A stretch of DNA of 35,639 nucleotides, from positions 1 to 35,639 of the forward strand of contig NZ_BBDO01000012.1 in the NCBI RefSeq assembly GCF_001316285.1, given 5' to 3'. Numbering within the stretch: the stretch's first letter is position 1; every line of letters starts with the position of its first letter. A model generated the notes under the pieces. It was given only the letters and a program-made list of their open reading frames with translations. It searched no databases and was not told where the DNA came from. This DNA is from Vulcanisaeta sp. JCM 16161 (GTDB lineage Archaea > Thermoproteota > Thermoprotei > Thermoproteales > Thermocladiaceae). Shown piece after piece: positions 17,608 through 28,256 of the stretch. Both the position numbers and the translations under genes were made by a program.

Positions 17608-19596
17608 TTACTCACCCTTAAACTCGGGCCTCCTCCTCATGCAAATGCCATTACTCCCTCCTGGGCATCCTTAGTGTTAACCGCCATGCTGAAGAATGCC
17701 GCCTCAAGTAGCATGCCTATGTCAACCGGTACCTGAGTTCCAAAGTTTATCGCATACTTCGCATAGGTTAATGCGATTGGTGGTCCCTGGCTAGTCTCAT
17801 TGCGAATGACCTAACCTCATCCTCAAACCTCTCCTTAGGCACAACCCTATTGACAAGGCCGATCCTATAGCCTCATCAGCCTTAATTCTATCGCCGAGCA
17901 TTATCAATTCCTTGGCCCTGCCAAGTCCAACGTACCTAATCAACTTCTGTGTACCTCCAGCACCCGGTATTATGCCAAGGGTTATCTCAGGCTGCCCGAG
18001 CTCTGACCTATCAGTGGCTATCCTGAAGTCGCAAGCCATTGCGATCTCCAGGCCACCACCAAGTGCGTAACCATCAATAGCCGCTATGACGGGCTTGGGG
18101 AACCTCTCAATCTTATTAACGGCGTCCTGGAACTTCCTATTATAGAGGAAGAAGTAGTAGGTGTGTAGTGGGCCTTGGAACGACGTGACATCAGCGCCCG
18201 CCGAGAACGCCCTGTCACCAGCGCCCCTAATTATTACGACCCTGACCTCCTTATCATCCCAAAGCATGTCAAGAGCCCTACTTATTTCATCAAGCATCGT
18301 CAGGGTCAGGGCATTAAGCCTCTGCGGCCTGTTGAGTATTATCCAGGCAAGTGGTGGTTCCCTCCTCAGTATTATCTCCTTAAACTCGGTCACACCAACG
18401 GCGCCATACTCGTAGAAGCCACGACCACTCTTCTGCCCGAGCCTACCCTCCTGAACCATCTGCGTAAGTAGTGGGTCTGGCTTGAACAACTCATAGCCAT
18501 ACCTAGAGTATAGTTGGTTCAGCGACTCAACAACCTTATCAATGCCGAACTCATCTGCATACTCAAAGACGCCCCTTGGCCAACCAAGGCCCAACTTAAC
18601 GCCCTTCTCAATGTCGTCCCTAGAGGCTATGCCCTGCCTGAGTAGCCAAGCGGCCATGTTTATTGCTGGAGCAAATATTTGTACTAAGTCGACCTTCTCA
18701 CCAGCCTCTCTGGGTATGTTGGCCCTCTCGTAGGGTCCACCCTTATACTCATAGAAACCACGACCGCTCTTCTGACCAAGCCAACCCTTCTTGTATAGGT
18801 CCTCAATTAATGGGCATGGGACCCTAAGCATCGGGTCCCTCTCAGCAACTGCCAGACCAACTAGGTAACCCACGTCTATGCCCGTGAAGTCCTGAAGCTC
18901 GAAAATGCCCATGGGTAAACCAGCCCTGTACTTAACGGCTGAGTCAATCTCAACTATGGAATACACATTATTAGCCGCTAATAGGCATGCGGCCGAGTTT
19001 AGCGCTATTAATATTCTATTAACCACGAAGCCCGGTACGTCCTTATTAACCATTATTGGCTCCTTACCGAGCTCTTAACGAAGTCGTAAGCCCTCCTGGC
19101 GGTCTCATCACTTGTTTGGGCACCCTTAATGACCTCGACAAGCGGCATGAGAGCCGGCGGATTAAAGAAGTGAATTCCAACGACCTCTCGGGCCTCTTCG
19201 TGGCACTTGCAATCTCTGTTATTGGTAGGCTACTCGTGTTCGTGGCTAAAATCGCGTGCGAAGGCGCATTTGCGTCGGCCTCAGCAAACACCTGCTTCTT
19301 AAGGTCTAGTTTCTCGGGTACGGCCTCAATCATTATGTCGGCATTCTTAACGGCCTCGGCTACTGATAATGACGTCTTTATCCTACTCATTACCTCATTA
19401 ACCTTCTCCTTACTAATCGTACCCCTCTCAGCAAATTTATCGAGACTCCACTTAATCCTCTCCAGGGCTTTATTTAGCAGGTCTTGTGATACGTCAACCA
19501 TCACAACTTCATAACCCGCCAGTGCGGATACTTCGGCTATACCATGACCCATTGTACCTGCCCTATGACCGCGACCCTCCTAATTTGCGTGCTCAT
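17608..19596 (-). CDS. Fused 3-hydroxyacyl-CoA dehydrogenase / enoyl-CoA hydratase (six frame breaks)
   Basis: About 660 residues. The NAD part starts [24 protein letters not shown] after adding one G near 19565. Then come [28 protein letters not shown] and two copies of [12 protein letters not shown]. From about residue 400 a crotonase domain follows: [16 protein letters not shown] and [16 protein letters not shown] hold both catalytic Glu. Single-base repairs at about 19565, 19190, 19070, 17865, 17790 and 17640 restore one frame; the end becomes [10 protein letters not shown]. This fused architecture occurs in autotrophic crenarchaea, converting crotonyl-CoA to acetoacetyl-CoA in the 4-hydroxybutyrate cycles, and also serves beta-oxidation. 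Which applies here is inferred, not shown. Confidence 0.85.
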
Positions 19597-19751
19597 CGTA
19601 TATCCAACCCTTTACTAAGTTATTAAGTGCGATCCCAATTTACTCAAATTATTTGCGTCAAGGCATATATAATGAATATAGTGGTAATGATCAAGCAATA
19701 GTGAACAGAGGGGCATTACTATTTAAGGCCTTTTTCGAATACTATGGGATT

Positions 19752-20965
19752 ATGAGAGGAGTTGCAATTGTTGGGGTTGGTCATGCGAAGTTTGGGCGTA
19801 GGACTGACACAAACCTAGGCGAGCTTGCCTGGGAGGCTGTTAAGGAGGCCCTTGAGGATTCAAGGCTTGATCAGAAGGATATTCAGTACTTCGTCGTTGG
19901 TAACGCAGGTGGTTGGAGTGCCGAGCCGTTACCGGCCGTGGTCGTTGGCGAGTACTGCGGTTTAAATCCCAGGGGTGCCATGAGGGTTGAGGCAGCCTGC
20001 GCATCGGGTAGTGCCGCACTTTACAATGCCTATTTAGCCGTGGCCTCAGGAATGGCGGACATAGCCATGGCAATAGGCGTTGAGAAGATGTACGAGTCGC
20101 CAACGCCAACGGTCGTCGAATTCATTGGTAGGGCTGGTAATTACTTCTGGGAGTTTGAGAACTTTGGATTGACGTTCCCAGGTTATTACGCACTCTACAT
20201 GACCGCGTACATGAATAGGTTTGGAGCCACTGAGGAGGACTTCTGCAGGGTAGCCGTTAAGAACCATTATTACGGCTCAATGAACCAAAGGCCCAGTTCT
20301 ACGGCGTGAGGATAACTATTGATCAATGCCTCAAGTCCAGGTACGTGGCCTGGCCGATAAAGCTCTACGACTCAAGCCCAATAACCGATGGGGCTGCCGC
20401 CGTGATACTCGCCAGTGAGGATTTGGCTAGGAAGATAACGGACACGCCGGTGTGGATTAGGTCCGTGGGTGTGGCGACAGGTACTGCAAACCTAAGTAAG
20501 AGGTCTGACTTCATAGGATTGGATGCGGCATACCAAGCCGCCGAACAGGCATTTAAGAGGATTGGGATTGAGCATAGGGATACGTGGAAGTATTTCGATG
20601 TTGCTGACGTTCATGACTGCTTCACAATAGCTGAGGTGATGGCGTATGAGGACTTGGGCTTTGTGGAGAGGGGCATGGGTATTCAACTGGTTAGGAATGA
20701 ACAGACATACAAGGGTGGTTTAATACCAGTTAACCTGGATGGTGGCCTTAAGGCGAAGGGCCATCCCATAGGGGCTACGGGGGTTAGTATGGCTGTTGAG
20801 ATGACTAAGCAGTTGAGACAGAGTGTTGAGCCTAGGGATAGGCAGGCCGACATCTATACTGGCTGGGCCTTGGCGCATAACGTCGGTGGTACTGGCCATT
20901 ACGCCTATGTAACCATATACTCACTTGATAAGGATGGTTCACCGAAGGCGAAGCCCAAGAGGTGA
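19752..20965 (+). CDS. Thiolase, acetyl-CoA acyltransferase family (frame break)
   Basis: About 404 residues. MRGVAIVGVGHAKFGRRTDT is the start; the longer upstream frame to 19653 shows no family features. Catalytic Cys is in AACASGSAAL, His in HDCFTIAEVMAYEDLG and the second His in GHPIGATGVS. One C lost near 20285 (AACCAAAGG for AACCCAAAGG) is restored to NHYYGSMNPKAQFYG. The chain resembles the SCP-x thiolase type. The next gene, a DUF35 zinc-ribbon protein, overlaps it, as is typical of archaeal thiolases. It would cleave or make acetoacetyl- or 3-ketoacyl-CoA. Confidence 0.87.
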
Positions 20966-21509
20966 TGGTGATGTCCCTGGAGGCCAAATATGAGGAGTTT
21001 TGGAGGCAATCCATTAAGCAGTTGAATGAAGTTGTCAAGGCCACCGGACTGCCCATAGCGCCTGATGAGAAGGGTCAGTATAGCCTGTGGTATGACGTTA
21101 GGGAGTTGAGGCTTAGGTTCTCAATTAGTGTTGAGAGGATTAAGAAATTCTTCGATGGATTAAGGAGGGTAAGGTTTACGCCACTAGATGCAGAAGATGC
21201 GGTAGGTATTACTTCCCGCCGCAGGCTGATTGCCCGTATTGTAAGACCAGCGACATGGATTGGGTCGAGATAAGCGGTGAGGGTGAGCTACTAACATATA
21301 CGGTAATAAACACGAAGCCCCTAACGTACTCACATTACCCAGATTACATAGTGGCCATTGCTAGGATGAGGGAGGGTTTTAACGTGCTGGCTTGGTTGAG
21401 GGCTGATGACCCTAAGAAGGTTAGGGTTGGCATGAGGGTTAAGCTTAAGGTCGTTAAGAGGGAACCAGAGGGTTACCTGACGTATGAGTTCGTACCCGCA
21501 GAGCAGTGA
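20962..21509 (+). CDS. DUF35 zinc-ribbon OB-fold partner of the thiolase (frame break)
   Basis: About 182 residues. An N-terminal helical part (EFWRQSIKQLNEVV) leads, after a one-base repair near 21190, to CRRCGRYYFPPQADCPYC, a four-Cys zinc ribbon. An OB-fold follows with GEGELLTYTVINTKPLTYSHYPDYIVAIARM. In archaea such proteins hold thiolase to its partner enzyme as a complex. Here the GTG start at 20962 overlaps the thiolase stop, giving tight coupling. The N-terminal 70 residues are longer than in the usual 130-residue family members. Confidence 0.83.
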
Positions 21510-21518
21510 GTGATTACT

Positions 21519-22288
21519 ATGTATAGGTATGTAATTGTTGATGATAAGGGACCCATAACAATCTTTACACTTAATAGGCCGGAGAGACTCAATGCCCTGG
21601 GGCCTGAACTTAGGGCTGAGTTATTGGATGCCCTGCGTAGGTTTAATAATGATGCAGGTAAGAGGGTTGGCATAATAACTGGTGCTGGTAGGGCTTTCTC
21701 GGCGGGTGCCGACATATCCATTAAACCGAGTGGTCCTGGGACCATTAATCTTGAGGAGGAGCTTAGGGACTCCTTCCACTTAATACTTAGGGAAATAAGG
21801 TTTAGCGATAAGTTATTCATTGCCGCCATTAATGGCGTGGCTGCCGGCGCCGGAATTAGTCTTGCCGTTGCGTGTGACTTTGCCTTTGCCTCAAGGAATG
21901 CCAGGTTTGTCATGGCATTTCAAAACATAGGTTTAGTTCCGGACACGGGATTGACGCTTATGATGGCTAGATTAGTTGGCGCTAGGGCACTTAGGTACTT
22001 ACTCATTGGTGGTGAGTTCACGGCTGAGGAGGCCGAGGCCATGGGCCTTGTTAGGGTTGTTGATGACCCATTAGGGGAGGCCGTCAAGCTTGCCAATGAG
22101 ATTGTCCAGGGCCCGTTCAAGGCCTATTCGTATGGTAAGAGACTAATTAATGAGGTCTTGTTTAAGGACCTTGATCAATTCCTAGCAGTCGAGGCAAGGC
22201 TGCAGGGTGAGTTGGGTAATACCATGATTTCGTGGAGGGCGTCTCAGCTTTTCTCGAGAAGAGGAGACCTAAATTCATTGGTTATTGA
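21519..22288 (+). CDS. Enoyl-CoA hydratase/isomerase, PaaG-like (frame break)
   Basis: About 256 residues of the crotonase fold. FTLNRPERLNALG and [12 protein letters not shown] form the CoA-binding part. In AAGAGISLAVACDF the usual first Glu is replaced by Ser, while GLVPDTGLTLMMARLVG has Asp at the second site. That pairing is seen in PaaG-type isomerases rather than hydratases, so isomerisation is more likely than hydration. One C lost near 22222 (ACCATGAT for ACCCATGAT) is repaired to give HDFVEGVSAFLEKRRPKFIGY, the normal family end. ATG at 21519 is preferred; a GTG three codons earlier is possible. Confidence 0.83.
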
Positions 22289-22361
22289 CCATTTTATGTA
22301 TGCAAAATGATGCTTATTAAATATTTAGTTCAGTGTTCATAAATTAAAATATGATGTATTA

Positions 22362-22370
22362 TTTTTAAAT
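22362..22370 (+). promoter_or_regulatory. TATA-like box of the amidohydrolase gene
   Basis: tttttaaat lies about 27 bases before the ATG at 22394, with no leader or Shine-Dalgarno visible. It marks the amidohydrolase as a separate transcription unit from the thiolase group. Confidence 0.45.
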
Positions 22371-22393
22371 AGCTGCTGATTTTATCTCTATTA

Positions 22394-23326
22394 ATGCCAG
22401 GTTATTACTTCATTGATTTTCACGTTCATCCAGCCGCGGAACTTAGGCAATTAAGGAATAAGCTTCATAATGCTGGTGCCATTGCCTCAACACTTTACCC
22501 GATCGATATCGACCCAACACTTAGCCTGACCCTTAGCGGCCTGTATAGGTTAGCTAGGGACCTGGGCATGTACGTTGATGTTAAGTCAGTGATTAGGGAG
22601 GTCTATGACCTAATTAGTAAGTGGCCTGAGTACATGATTGATAATATGAAGCTTTGGTATGAGGTCTTTAAGGAGGGCGTTAGTGACTTCTTCATACCGT
22701 TCTCGAGCATAAACCCGAGCTTTGGTGTTAAGTATGTTAAGCAGAAAATTAGGGAAATGGAACACCTGGGACTTAGGGGTGTGTTTGTCTCTCCAACACT
22801 TCAATTCTTCAACCCAGCCACGAGCCCAGCCTTTAAGCAGTTGATGGAGTATGCCGAGAAGAATGATGTCTTAATCGTGATGCATCTTGGAATGCCTAAG
22901 GACGTTGATGAGAGGATTATAACGCACGTGATGCCCAAGAACCTTGTGGAGGTTCTTGATGAGTATAGGCCCTACATGGTTATTAATGGGCTTGGAACAC
23001 CGCCGGAGAGGTTTGGCCTATGGATTAGGGAGGTTCTCAAGGTGATGAGGAGGTATGACAATACGTACTTAAGCACCTCCGGAATTAATTGTTACCTATT
23101 CAATGATGAGTCCGCAAAGCCGATATTGAACGCCTTGGGCCCCGACAGAATATTATTTGGGAGTGGTTATCCATACAGGAGGTTTAGGGACTTAGTTGGC
23201 GATGTTAAGTGCGTTGAGGGCAGTGATAGCGTTGGTGGTGTTGATAAGGAGATGATAATGATGAGCAACGCGCTCGAATTATTTAAGTACCATGGATTTA
23301 GAATCAACGAGAACCTAAGTACCTAG
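22394..23326 (+). CDS. Metal-dependent amidohydrolase, TIM-barrel family
   Basis: 310 residues, complete and without frame breaks. IDFHVHP gives the HxH metal pair, VLIVMHLGMP the later His, and LFGSGYPYRRFRDLV the position of the usual GSD-P block, with Gly replacing Asp. The overall pattern (INPSFGVKYVKQKI, GLRGVFVSPTLQFFNP) is that of the amidohydrolase_2 group: aminocarboxymuconate-semialdehyde decarboxylase-like proteins that decarboxylate or hydrolyse ring-derived acids. The Gly in place of Asp makes the metal site unusual. The specific reaction is unknown. Confidence 0.72.
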   Translation: MPGYYFIDFHVHPAAELRQLRNKLHNAGAIASTLYPIDIDPTLSLTLSGLYRLARDLGMYVDVKSVIREVYDLISKWPEYMIDNMKLWYEVFKEGVSDFFIPFSSINPSFGVKYVKQKIREMEHLGLRGVFVSPTLQFFNPATSPAFKQLMEYAEKNDVLIVMHLGMPKDVDERIITHVMPKNLVEVLDEYRPYMVINGLGTPPERFGLWIREVLKVMRRYDNTYLSTSGINCYLFNDESAKPILNALGPDRILFGSGYPYRRFRDLVGDVKCVEGSDSVGGVDKEMIMMSNALELFKYHGFRINENLST

Positions 23327-23491
23327 ACTCACCGGGTTTCCATGACCAGGATAAATAATCCTAAGCAGCGCTGGCTTGTTACCGTGCTCGACAATGGCAT
23401 TCCGCCGAGTAATACGCCATCCTTAAAGATAAGCGGTGCTACCGGGCATGTGACTTAAATGAGTACAAACCTCCATGTAAACTCGATGATT

Positions 23492-25153
23492 TTAGGGATT
23501 AAGGGTTATCTGAAACCTCTCCTTAAGCACCTTCTTATCAACTTACCAGTGCTTGTCTTCGGCAGCTCAGACTCGACAATCACGACTTTATCCGGCACCC
23601 ACCACTTGGGTATTTTACCCTCATTAACTAGGTTCATTAAGTAATTCTTGATTTCGTCCTCGGTGACTCTTTGGCTGGGTTTTGGCACGACTATGGCTAC
23701 TGGCCTCTCACCCCACTTTGGGTGTGGAATACCAATGACGGCGACCTCATAAACAGCGGGGTGCATGCTTATTAAGTCTTCAAGTCTCGTGCTTGATATC
23801 CACTCACCACCGCTCTTAATAACGTCCTTTGCCCTGTCCATAATCCAGATATAGCCCTCACTATCCCAAACGGCAATGTCGTCAGTGTGGAACCAACCAT
23901 CGCGCCATGCATTCTTCGTCTTCTCAGGGTCATTTAGGTACTCCCTGATTATCCACGGCGCCCTAACCACCAACTCACCCATAGTCCTGCCATCCCTAGG
24001 CACATCCCTACCCTGCTCATCAACAATCCTAATATCCACCAATGGTATTGGCAAACCAGCACTGAGTACTAACTCCCTCCTTTTGTCCTCCGGCCAATTC
24101 CTCATTTTTGGTTTCTCCATTGATAGGAGTATGACTGGGGCTGTCTCCGTTAGGCCAAAGCCCTGAACCACGCGTATACCCCTCCTATTCGCCTCCTCGA
24201 GCAAGCCCCTTGGCAGTGCTGAACCGCCTACTATGAACTTTAGACCTCTGAGGTCATACTTGGGCGAATCTGGGTGGTAAAGCAGGTTGTATAGGATTGT
24301 TGGCACTCCATTAACGATTGTCACGCCCTCATCCTTAATAAGCTTCAATATCCAACCCCACTCAAACCTACCTGGGTATACCTGCTTAATGCCGGTGAGC
24401 GTGGCTATGTACGGTAATCCCCATGCATGGACGTGGAACATCGGCACCAGGGGCATTGCAACATCATAAATACTCGCATTTATTGGTGGTGCCGTTATTG
24501 ATAGTGCAACGGACATTGCGTGAAGCACCAATTGTCTATGCGTGAAGTACGTACTTCGGCCTACCCGTTGTTCCGGACGTAAACATCATGGTGGCCACGG
24601 TATTCTCACTAAGTTCTGGGAAGTTGTATGGTCTCGAATTTCTTACTAAGTCCTCATACCAATAAACCTCAGCTCCATCGAAACTCACCTCGCCATGCTC
24701 AGCCTTATCGCTCATAATCACGACCTTCCTTATGGTCTTCACGAGTGATACCGCGACTCTAGCAAGCGGTATGAAGTCCTCATTTATGAATAAAACCTCG
24801 TCCTGGGCCTGGAGTAACGTGTATATTATGTCTTCAGGAGCCAGCAACACATTCACGGTGTGCAGCACAGCGCCATACATGGGTATGCCGAAGTAAAGCT
24901 CGTAGTGCCTAATGGTATTCCAATCAAGCACTGCAACCCTGCTACCGAACCTGCCAGGCTCGCCAGGCCTTACACCTAATTCCTCAAGCACGGAACCAAG
25001 CCTTTGTATCCTATCCCACTCATTGGAGTAGTTCGACCTTACTACCTGGCCGTTGGGTGGTGCATAGATGATTTCCGTGTCTGGGTATAGCTGTGCCGCC
25101 CTGCGTATTATCTTGTCCAACGTTAATTGGTAATCATGGTACTGAGAACTCAT
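23492..25153 (-). CDS. AMP-forming acyl-CoA synthetase (two frame breaks)
   Basis: About 554 residues. MMFTSGTTGRPK is the P-loop, VQGFGLTETAP the A5 motif, DGWFHTDDIAVWDSEGYIWIMDR the adenylate-binding Asp/Arg block, and SELPKTSTGK the catalytic-Lys hinge. The break near 24550 needs two G (AAGTACG) and links GRPK to YFTHRQLVLHAMSVAL. The break near 23527 needs one T and yields GKFDKKVLKERFQITLNP. It belongs to the medium/long-chain fatty-acyl-CoA ligase group (FHVHAWGLPY). It likely feeds acyl-CoA into the neighbouring thiolase and hydratase genes; the acid used is not readable. Confidence 0.88.
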
Positions 25154-25218
25154 CGCTGAATCACTATATGAATTAGGTCGATGTAGAATAAAGTATTGCC
25201 CATATATTGGCTATATAC

Positions 25219-25868
25219 CTACTTACGCGAAACTACATAATAGTTAATAAAGCCACCAACCCTAACAACCCCACTCCTAACAACTATAAAGCCTGCACTG
25301 GAAACCTCGTGTTCCAACTCACCCTCCCTGTAAAGCCTATAATACCTGGCAATACCCCTATCAATGCCATAACTCCAGGTAATGTAGCCCTCACAATCAC
25401 CAATGGGTCTCAGCCTCCTAAGCGTAGCCTTGTCGCAACCCCACACGGTGGCGATAAATAGGCCGCCAGGTCTTAATGCCTCATGAACCCCGCGTAAAGC
25501 ATTACCTATTAAGGACTTGGGTATATGATGCAACGTGGATATTGATATCACTAAATCCATAGACCCCGGCCTAATTGGTAAGTGCGTACCTGAACAATTA
25601 ACCCACTCAATATCACTGCTAGAAGCCATTATCATGCCTACGCTCAACTCACAACCAACATAGAGGGAGTTACTAAGAAATGATCTCAAAACCCCCAGGT
25701 TACCGCCGGCCCCAGCGCCAATGTCAAGTACGAAACGCGGCACTAAACCCCTAATGGTATCACCAACCTCATTAAGTAGGCTCTAGCTAAGGCCCCACCT
25801 TCCCTGGTCTTAGGATAAACCCTGGAGATTGTATCGTAAGTTTCCATAACCTCCTTTAACCTCTCCAT
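25219..25868 (-). CDS. Class I SAM-dependent methyltransferase (frame break)
   Basis: About 217 residues. RFVLDIGAGAGGNLGVL is motif I of the SAM-binding fold, MDLVISISTLHHIPKS motif IV, and EALRPGGLFIATVWG motif post-II. The first 40 residues (MERLKEVMETYDTISRVYPKTR) are in another frame; adding one C near 25780 (GCCTAC to GCCCTAC) joins ARALLNEVGDTIRG to the core. The Tyr-Asp start resembles Trm9-like or ubiquinone/menaquinone-type methyltransferases. With the menaquinone genes 13 kb away I would not assign it to quinone methylation. Substrate unknown. Confidence 0.75.
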
Positions 25869-25924
25869 TAAGACCCAGTTAATACATGGTAGCCCCTTAT
25901 TAAGTCAGTTGGGATTCATTATTG

Positions 25925-26347
25925 ATGATCCTGACTAAGGACAGGATGAGTGTTATTACCCTTGTGAATGAGTTGAGGAGGCTCGTTAATGAGAACCTCG
26001 TCAAATCCATACTCGTGGACTTCGTAAAGGAAACGCCAGGCTTCACCCACATAATCTCCCTGGGTGGTAATGCTAAACAGGTATATACTGACGACACTAC
26101 GATATACCTAATACTCACCGATGGAAGGTTAATTAATGGGGGCATTGATGATTACGGTATATACCACAACATTGAGGGTGCCACGTGGGTAATCACAGGC
26201 GCCATATTCCCACCACGCGGTAACGAAAGTGGCGGCTCCATGGACCTAACAATACATAGCAAGTCAGGTAAGGTAAGGAATATGCTGGAGAACGCCGTTT
26301 ACGAGGCCGTTAAGGGAAGCGATGTTATGGTTAATATAGCGTATTAG
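25925..26347 (+). CDS. Hypothetical protein, family not recognised
   Basis: About 140 residues, complete, ATG at 25925. The chain alternates short strands and helices (MSVITLVNELRRLVNENLVKS, then TPGFTHIISLGGNAKQVYTDD, TTIYLILTDGRLINGGI). There is no signal peptide, cysteine cluster or known motif. It is followed 60 bases later by a PaREP1 gene, which is intact and in the same orientation. I cannot name a function. Confidence 0.6.
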   Translation: MILTKDRMSVITLVNELRRLVNENLVKSILVDFVKETPGFTHIISLGGNAKQVYTDDTTIYLILTDGRLINGGIDDYGIYHNIEGATWVITGAIFPPRGNESGGSMDLTIHSKSGKVRNMLENAVYEAVKGSDVMVNIAY

Positions 26348-26408
26348 TAATCATACGCTATGACGTGGGTAAAAATATTTTTAAAATTAATATGTATGAA
26401 TTATAAGC

Positions 26409-26894
26409 ATGGTAATGCATGGGTTACCTAAGCCCTGGTTTGACATTGATGGCTATAAGAGGACGAGATTACTCGAGACCAAGTATGAGATTGAGTTGGC
26501 CAAGAGATTCCTAGATGAGGGTTTAATTAGGAATGCCGCTGGTAAGGCGTTTCAAGCCGTTAAGGCGTTATTAGCCGCCTTGGCCGTGGATATTAGGGAT
26601 AAATTGATTGCGAGATATCCAGGTAAGGTGAGGATCAAGGGCGGCAAAACAGTTGATAGGGCCTATTGGGTCATAGCCGTGATGCCCACGAACTACATGC
26701 TTGGGTTGTCGGCATTGATTAATGAGGAAATTCATTACCTGGCGGCAATAGCCCTGCACCTGCATCAGTATCAGTATAATGGGCCTGACAGGGAGGGTAT
26801 CTTAAGCCAGTATAGGACTGATGATGAGGCTAAGGAGGACATACTATTAATAATTAATAATGTAAGTAAAATATTAAGTAAATTGAACATTTAA
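26409..26894 (+). CDS. PaREP1/PaREP8 family protein (HEPN-like)
   Basis: 161 residues, complete. WFDIDGYKRTRLLETKYEIELAKRFLDEGLIRNAAGKAFQAVKAL and AYWVIAVMPTNYMLGL are features of the PaREP1/PaREP8 family, a helical group multiplied in Thermoproteales genomes and related to HEPN proteins. HLHQYQYNG and the C-terminal helical tail are also typical. It has its own A/T-rich promoter (aaaaatatttttaaaatt near 26372-26389). A toxin or RNA-related role has been suggested for HEPN relatives, but no nucleotidyltransferase partner lies next to it here. Confidence 0.82.
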   Translation: MVMHGLPKPWFDIDGYKRTRLLETKYEIELAKRFLDEGLIRNAAGKAFQAVKALLAALAVDIRDKLIARYPGKVRIKGGKTVDRAYWVIAVMPTNYMLGLSALINEEIHYLAAIALHLHQYQYNGPDREGILSQYRTDDEAKEDILLIINNVSKILSKLNI

Positions 26895-26923
26895 TTTACA
26901 ATTGACTAAACATAACCAGGGTC

Positions 26924-27628
26924 CTATGAACTGCTGGTTACGCTCGTGAACTCCACAGTAATTGTTAGGTTTGACGACAACAGTACTTCGGCGTGGTATG
27001 AGCCGTATGGTGTCTCCGTATAGTTTATTGCCGTGCCATTAACGTAGATACCCTCAAGCGTGTATCCGTAGAATGGCCATGCCACTATGAATAGTGTGGT
27101 GTTCATGGGAAGTATCAATGATTGCGTGGTTGGTCCATTAATAATTAGTGATTGATTGGTCATAAAACCTGGCGTACTGAGTATTGCTATTATGCCTCCT
27201 CCATTCGTTAAGTTCACTGTGGCATTAACATATGGTACGCACTCAATGGTTATGAATTCATAATTAGCGCCCTCCGAGAGAGTTATGTTGCTTGAAGGTT
27301 CGTAAGTAATTAATGGGTATTTGCAATTTGACGTTGATGTGACGTTAAACGTAACCGTAATGCCCGGCTCACCAACGTAGGCAGGTCCAAAAACCTGGGA
27401 ACCACTTCCCTGGTAATACGCATACCAACCATTGGATGCACTCGCATATACGGTCCAGGTTGCGTAGTTAGGCGCCGTAATGTTTATGAAAAGGTATGAT
27501 GGAGGCGGTGGTGTTTGTGAAGTCGCCGGAGCTACGTACATGCTTATGGATAGTGCATAATGAGTTACTAATATTGTGATAGAAAGAATTACTATTAATA
27601 ATAGGTATTTCCTCCAGGCCATATTCAA
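26924..27628 (-). CDS. Exported, glycosylated surface protein, unknown
   Basis: 234 residues. A charged start (MNMAWRKY) precedes a strong hydrophobic segment (residues 9-28), a signal or membrane anchor. The rest is beta-strand rich and carries many N-x-S/T sites, as in archaeal cell-surface proteins. It has repeat-like strands such as PNYATWTVYASASNGW and GYTLEGIYVNGTAINYTE. Two Cys (NCKYP, IECVP) could form a disulphide. No enzymatic motif seen. It is not linked to a transport operon. Confidence 0.65.
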   Translation of the reverse strand: MNMAWRKYLLLIVILSITILVTHYALSISMYVAPATSQTPPPPSYLFINITAPNYATWTVYASASNGWYAYYQGSGSQVFGPAYVGEPGITVTFNVTSTSNCKYPLITYEPSSNITLSEGANYEFITIECVPYVNATVNLTNGGGIIAILSTPGFMTNQSLIINGPTTQSLILPMNTTLFIVAWPFYGYTLEGIYVNGTAINYTETPYGSYHAEVLLSSNLTITVEFTSVTSSS

Positions 27629-27782
27629 TCAATATATTCTATTAAGGTATCTTTTTAAAGAGTAATTATTATCTATATCCAGCGATATAGCGTTGTAATC
27701 TATTCATGGGCATTGTCATGGTTATTATCATGGCATAAGGCTTCTACACTGGGTATCTACCCTCAATAAATGGCAAACTAAA

Positions 27783-28177
27783 TCATTCATTACTGCCCTG
27801 GGTTTGCCTTAGCCACCCTAACTCATTAAGGTCAAGCCACTTACCGTACTTAATAACACTCAGCATGTTCCACATTATGAGCCCGCAACAATGTGCTTGC
27901 AGACCTCGCCCCTAATCACGGATGCCTCACAGGTGCATTTCGCGCCGTATGGCCCAACCGACACGTAGTAATAAGTGTTGTCCCTGGTCTCTGAGGGTAC
28001 CTTAAGCCTAACGCCATTTATTGACTTACCATCATCCCTAACATCGATTATCTCCGAGCGCTGGGCTAGTTTATATGAGTCCAGCACCTTATCAATTCTC
28101 CAACTAAGTTTATCGGATAACTCCAGTAGCCATTCCTTCAATCTCTTACTTAATTGTGGCGTTAATTCCTCTGCCAA
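27783..28177 (-). CDS. SWIM zinc-finger protein (frame break)
   Basis: About 131 residues. KCTCEASVIRGEVCKHIVAG holds the CxCx(n)CxH pattern of the SWIM zinc finger, a DNA- or protein-binding module in archaeal small proteins. The first 80 residues form a helix and strands (LSKRLKEWLLELSDKL, GVRLKVPSE). One G lost near 27883 (GGCTC for GGGCTC) hides the end; repaired, it reads GLIMWNMLSVIKYGKWLDLN. Its neighbour at 28257-28505 is a separate zinc-ribbon protein on the same strand, which may belong with it. Confidence 0.72.
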
Positions 28178-28256
28178 AATTAATCACCAGGAATTCCATA
28201 GTGAATTCGTATTGGCTTAAATTAATCTTTCTAGCTCATGAATAGGTATTACCCAT

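Noticed and set aside
19653..19751. N-terminal extension of the thiolase
   Set aside because: Upstream codons show no family similarity; MRGVAIVGVG at 19752 is the normal start.
23327..23491. Short open frames on both strands after the amidohydrolase (e.g. MTRINNPKQRW)
   Set aside because: About 40 codons each with no recognised motif; too weak to report as a gene.
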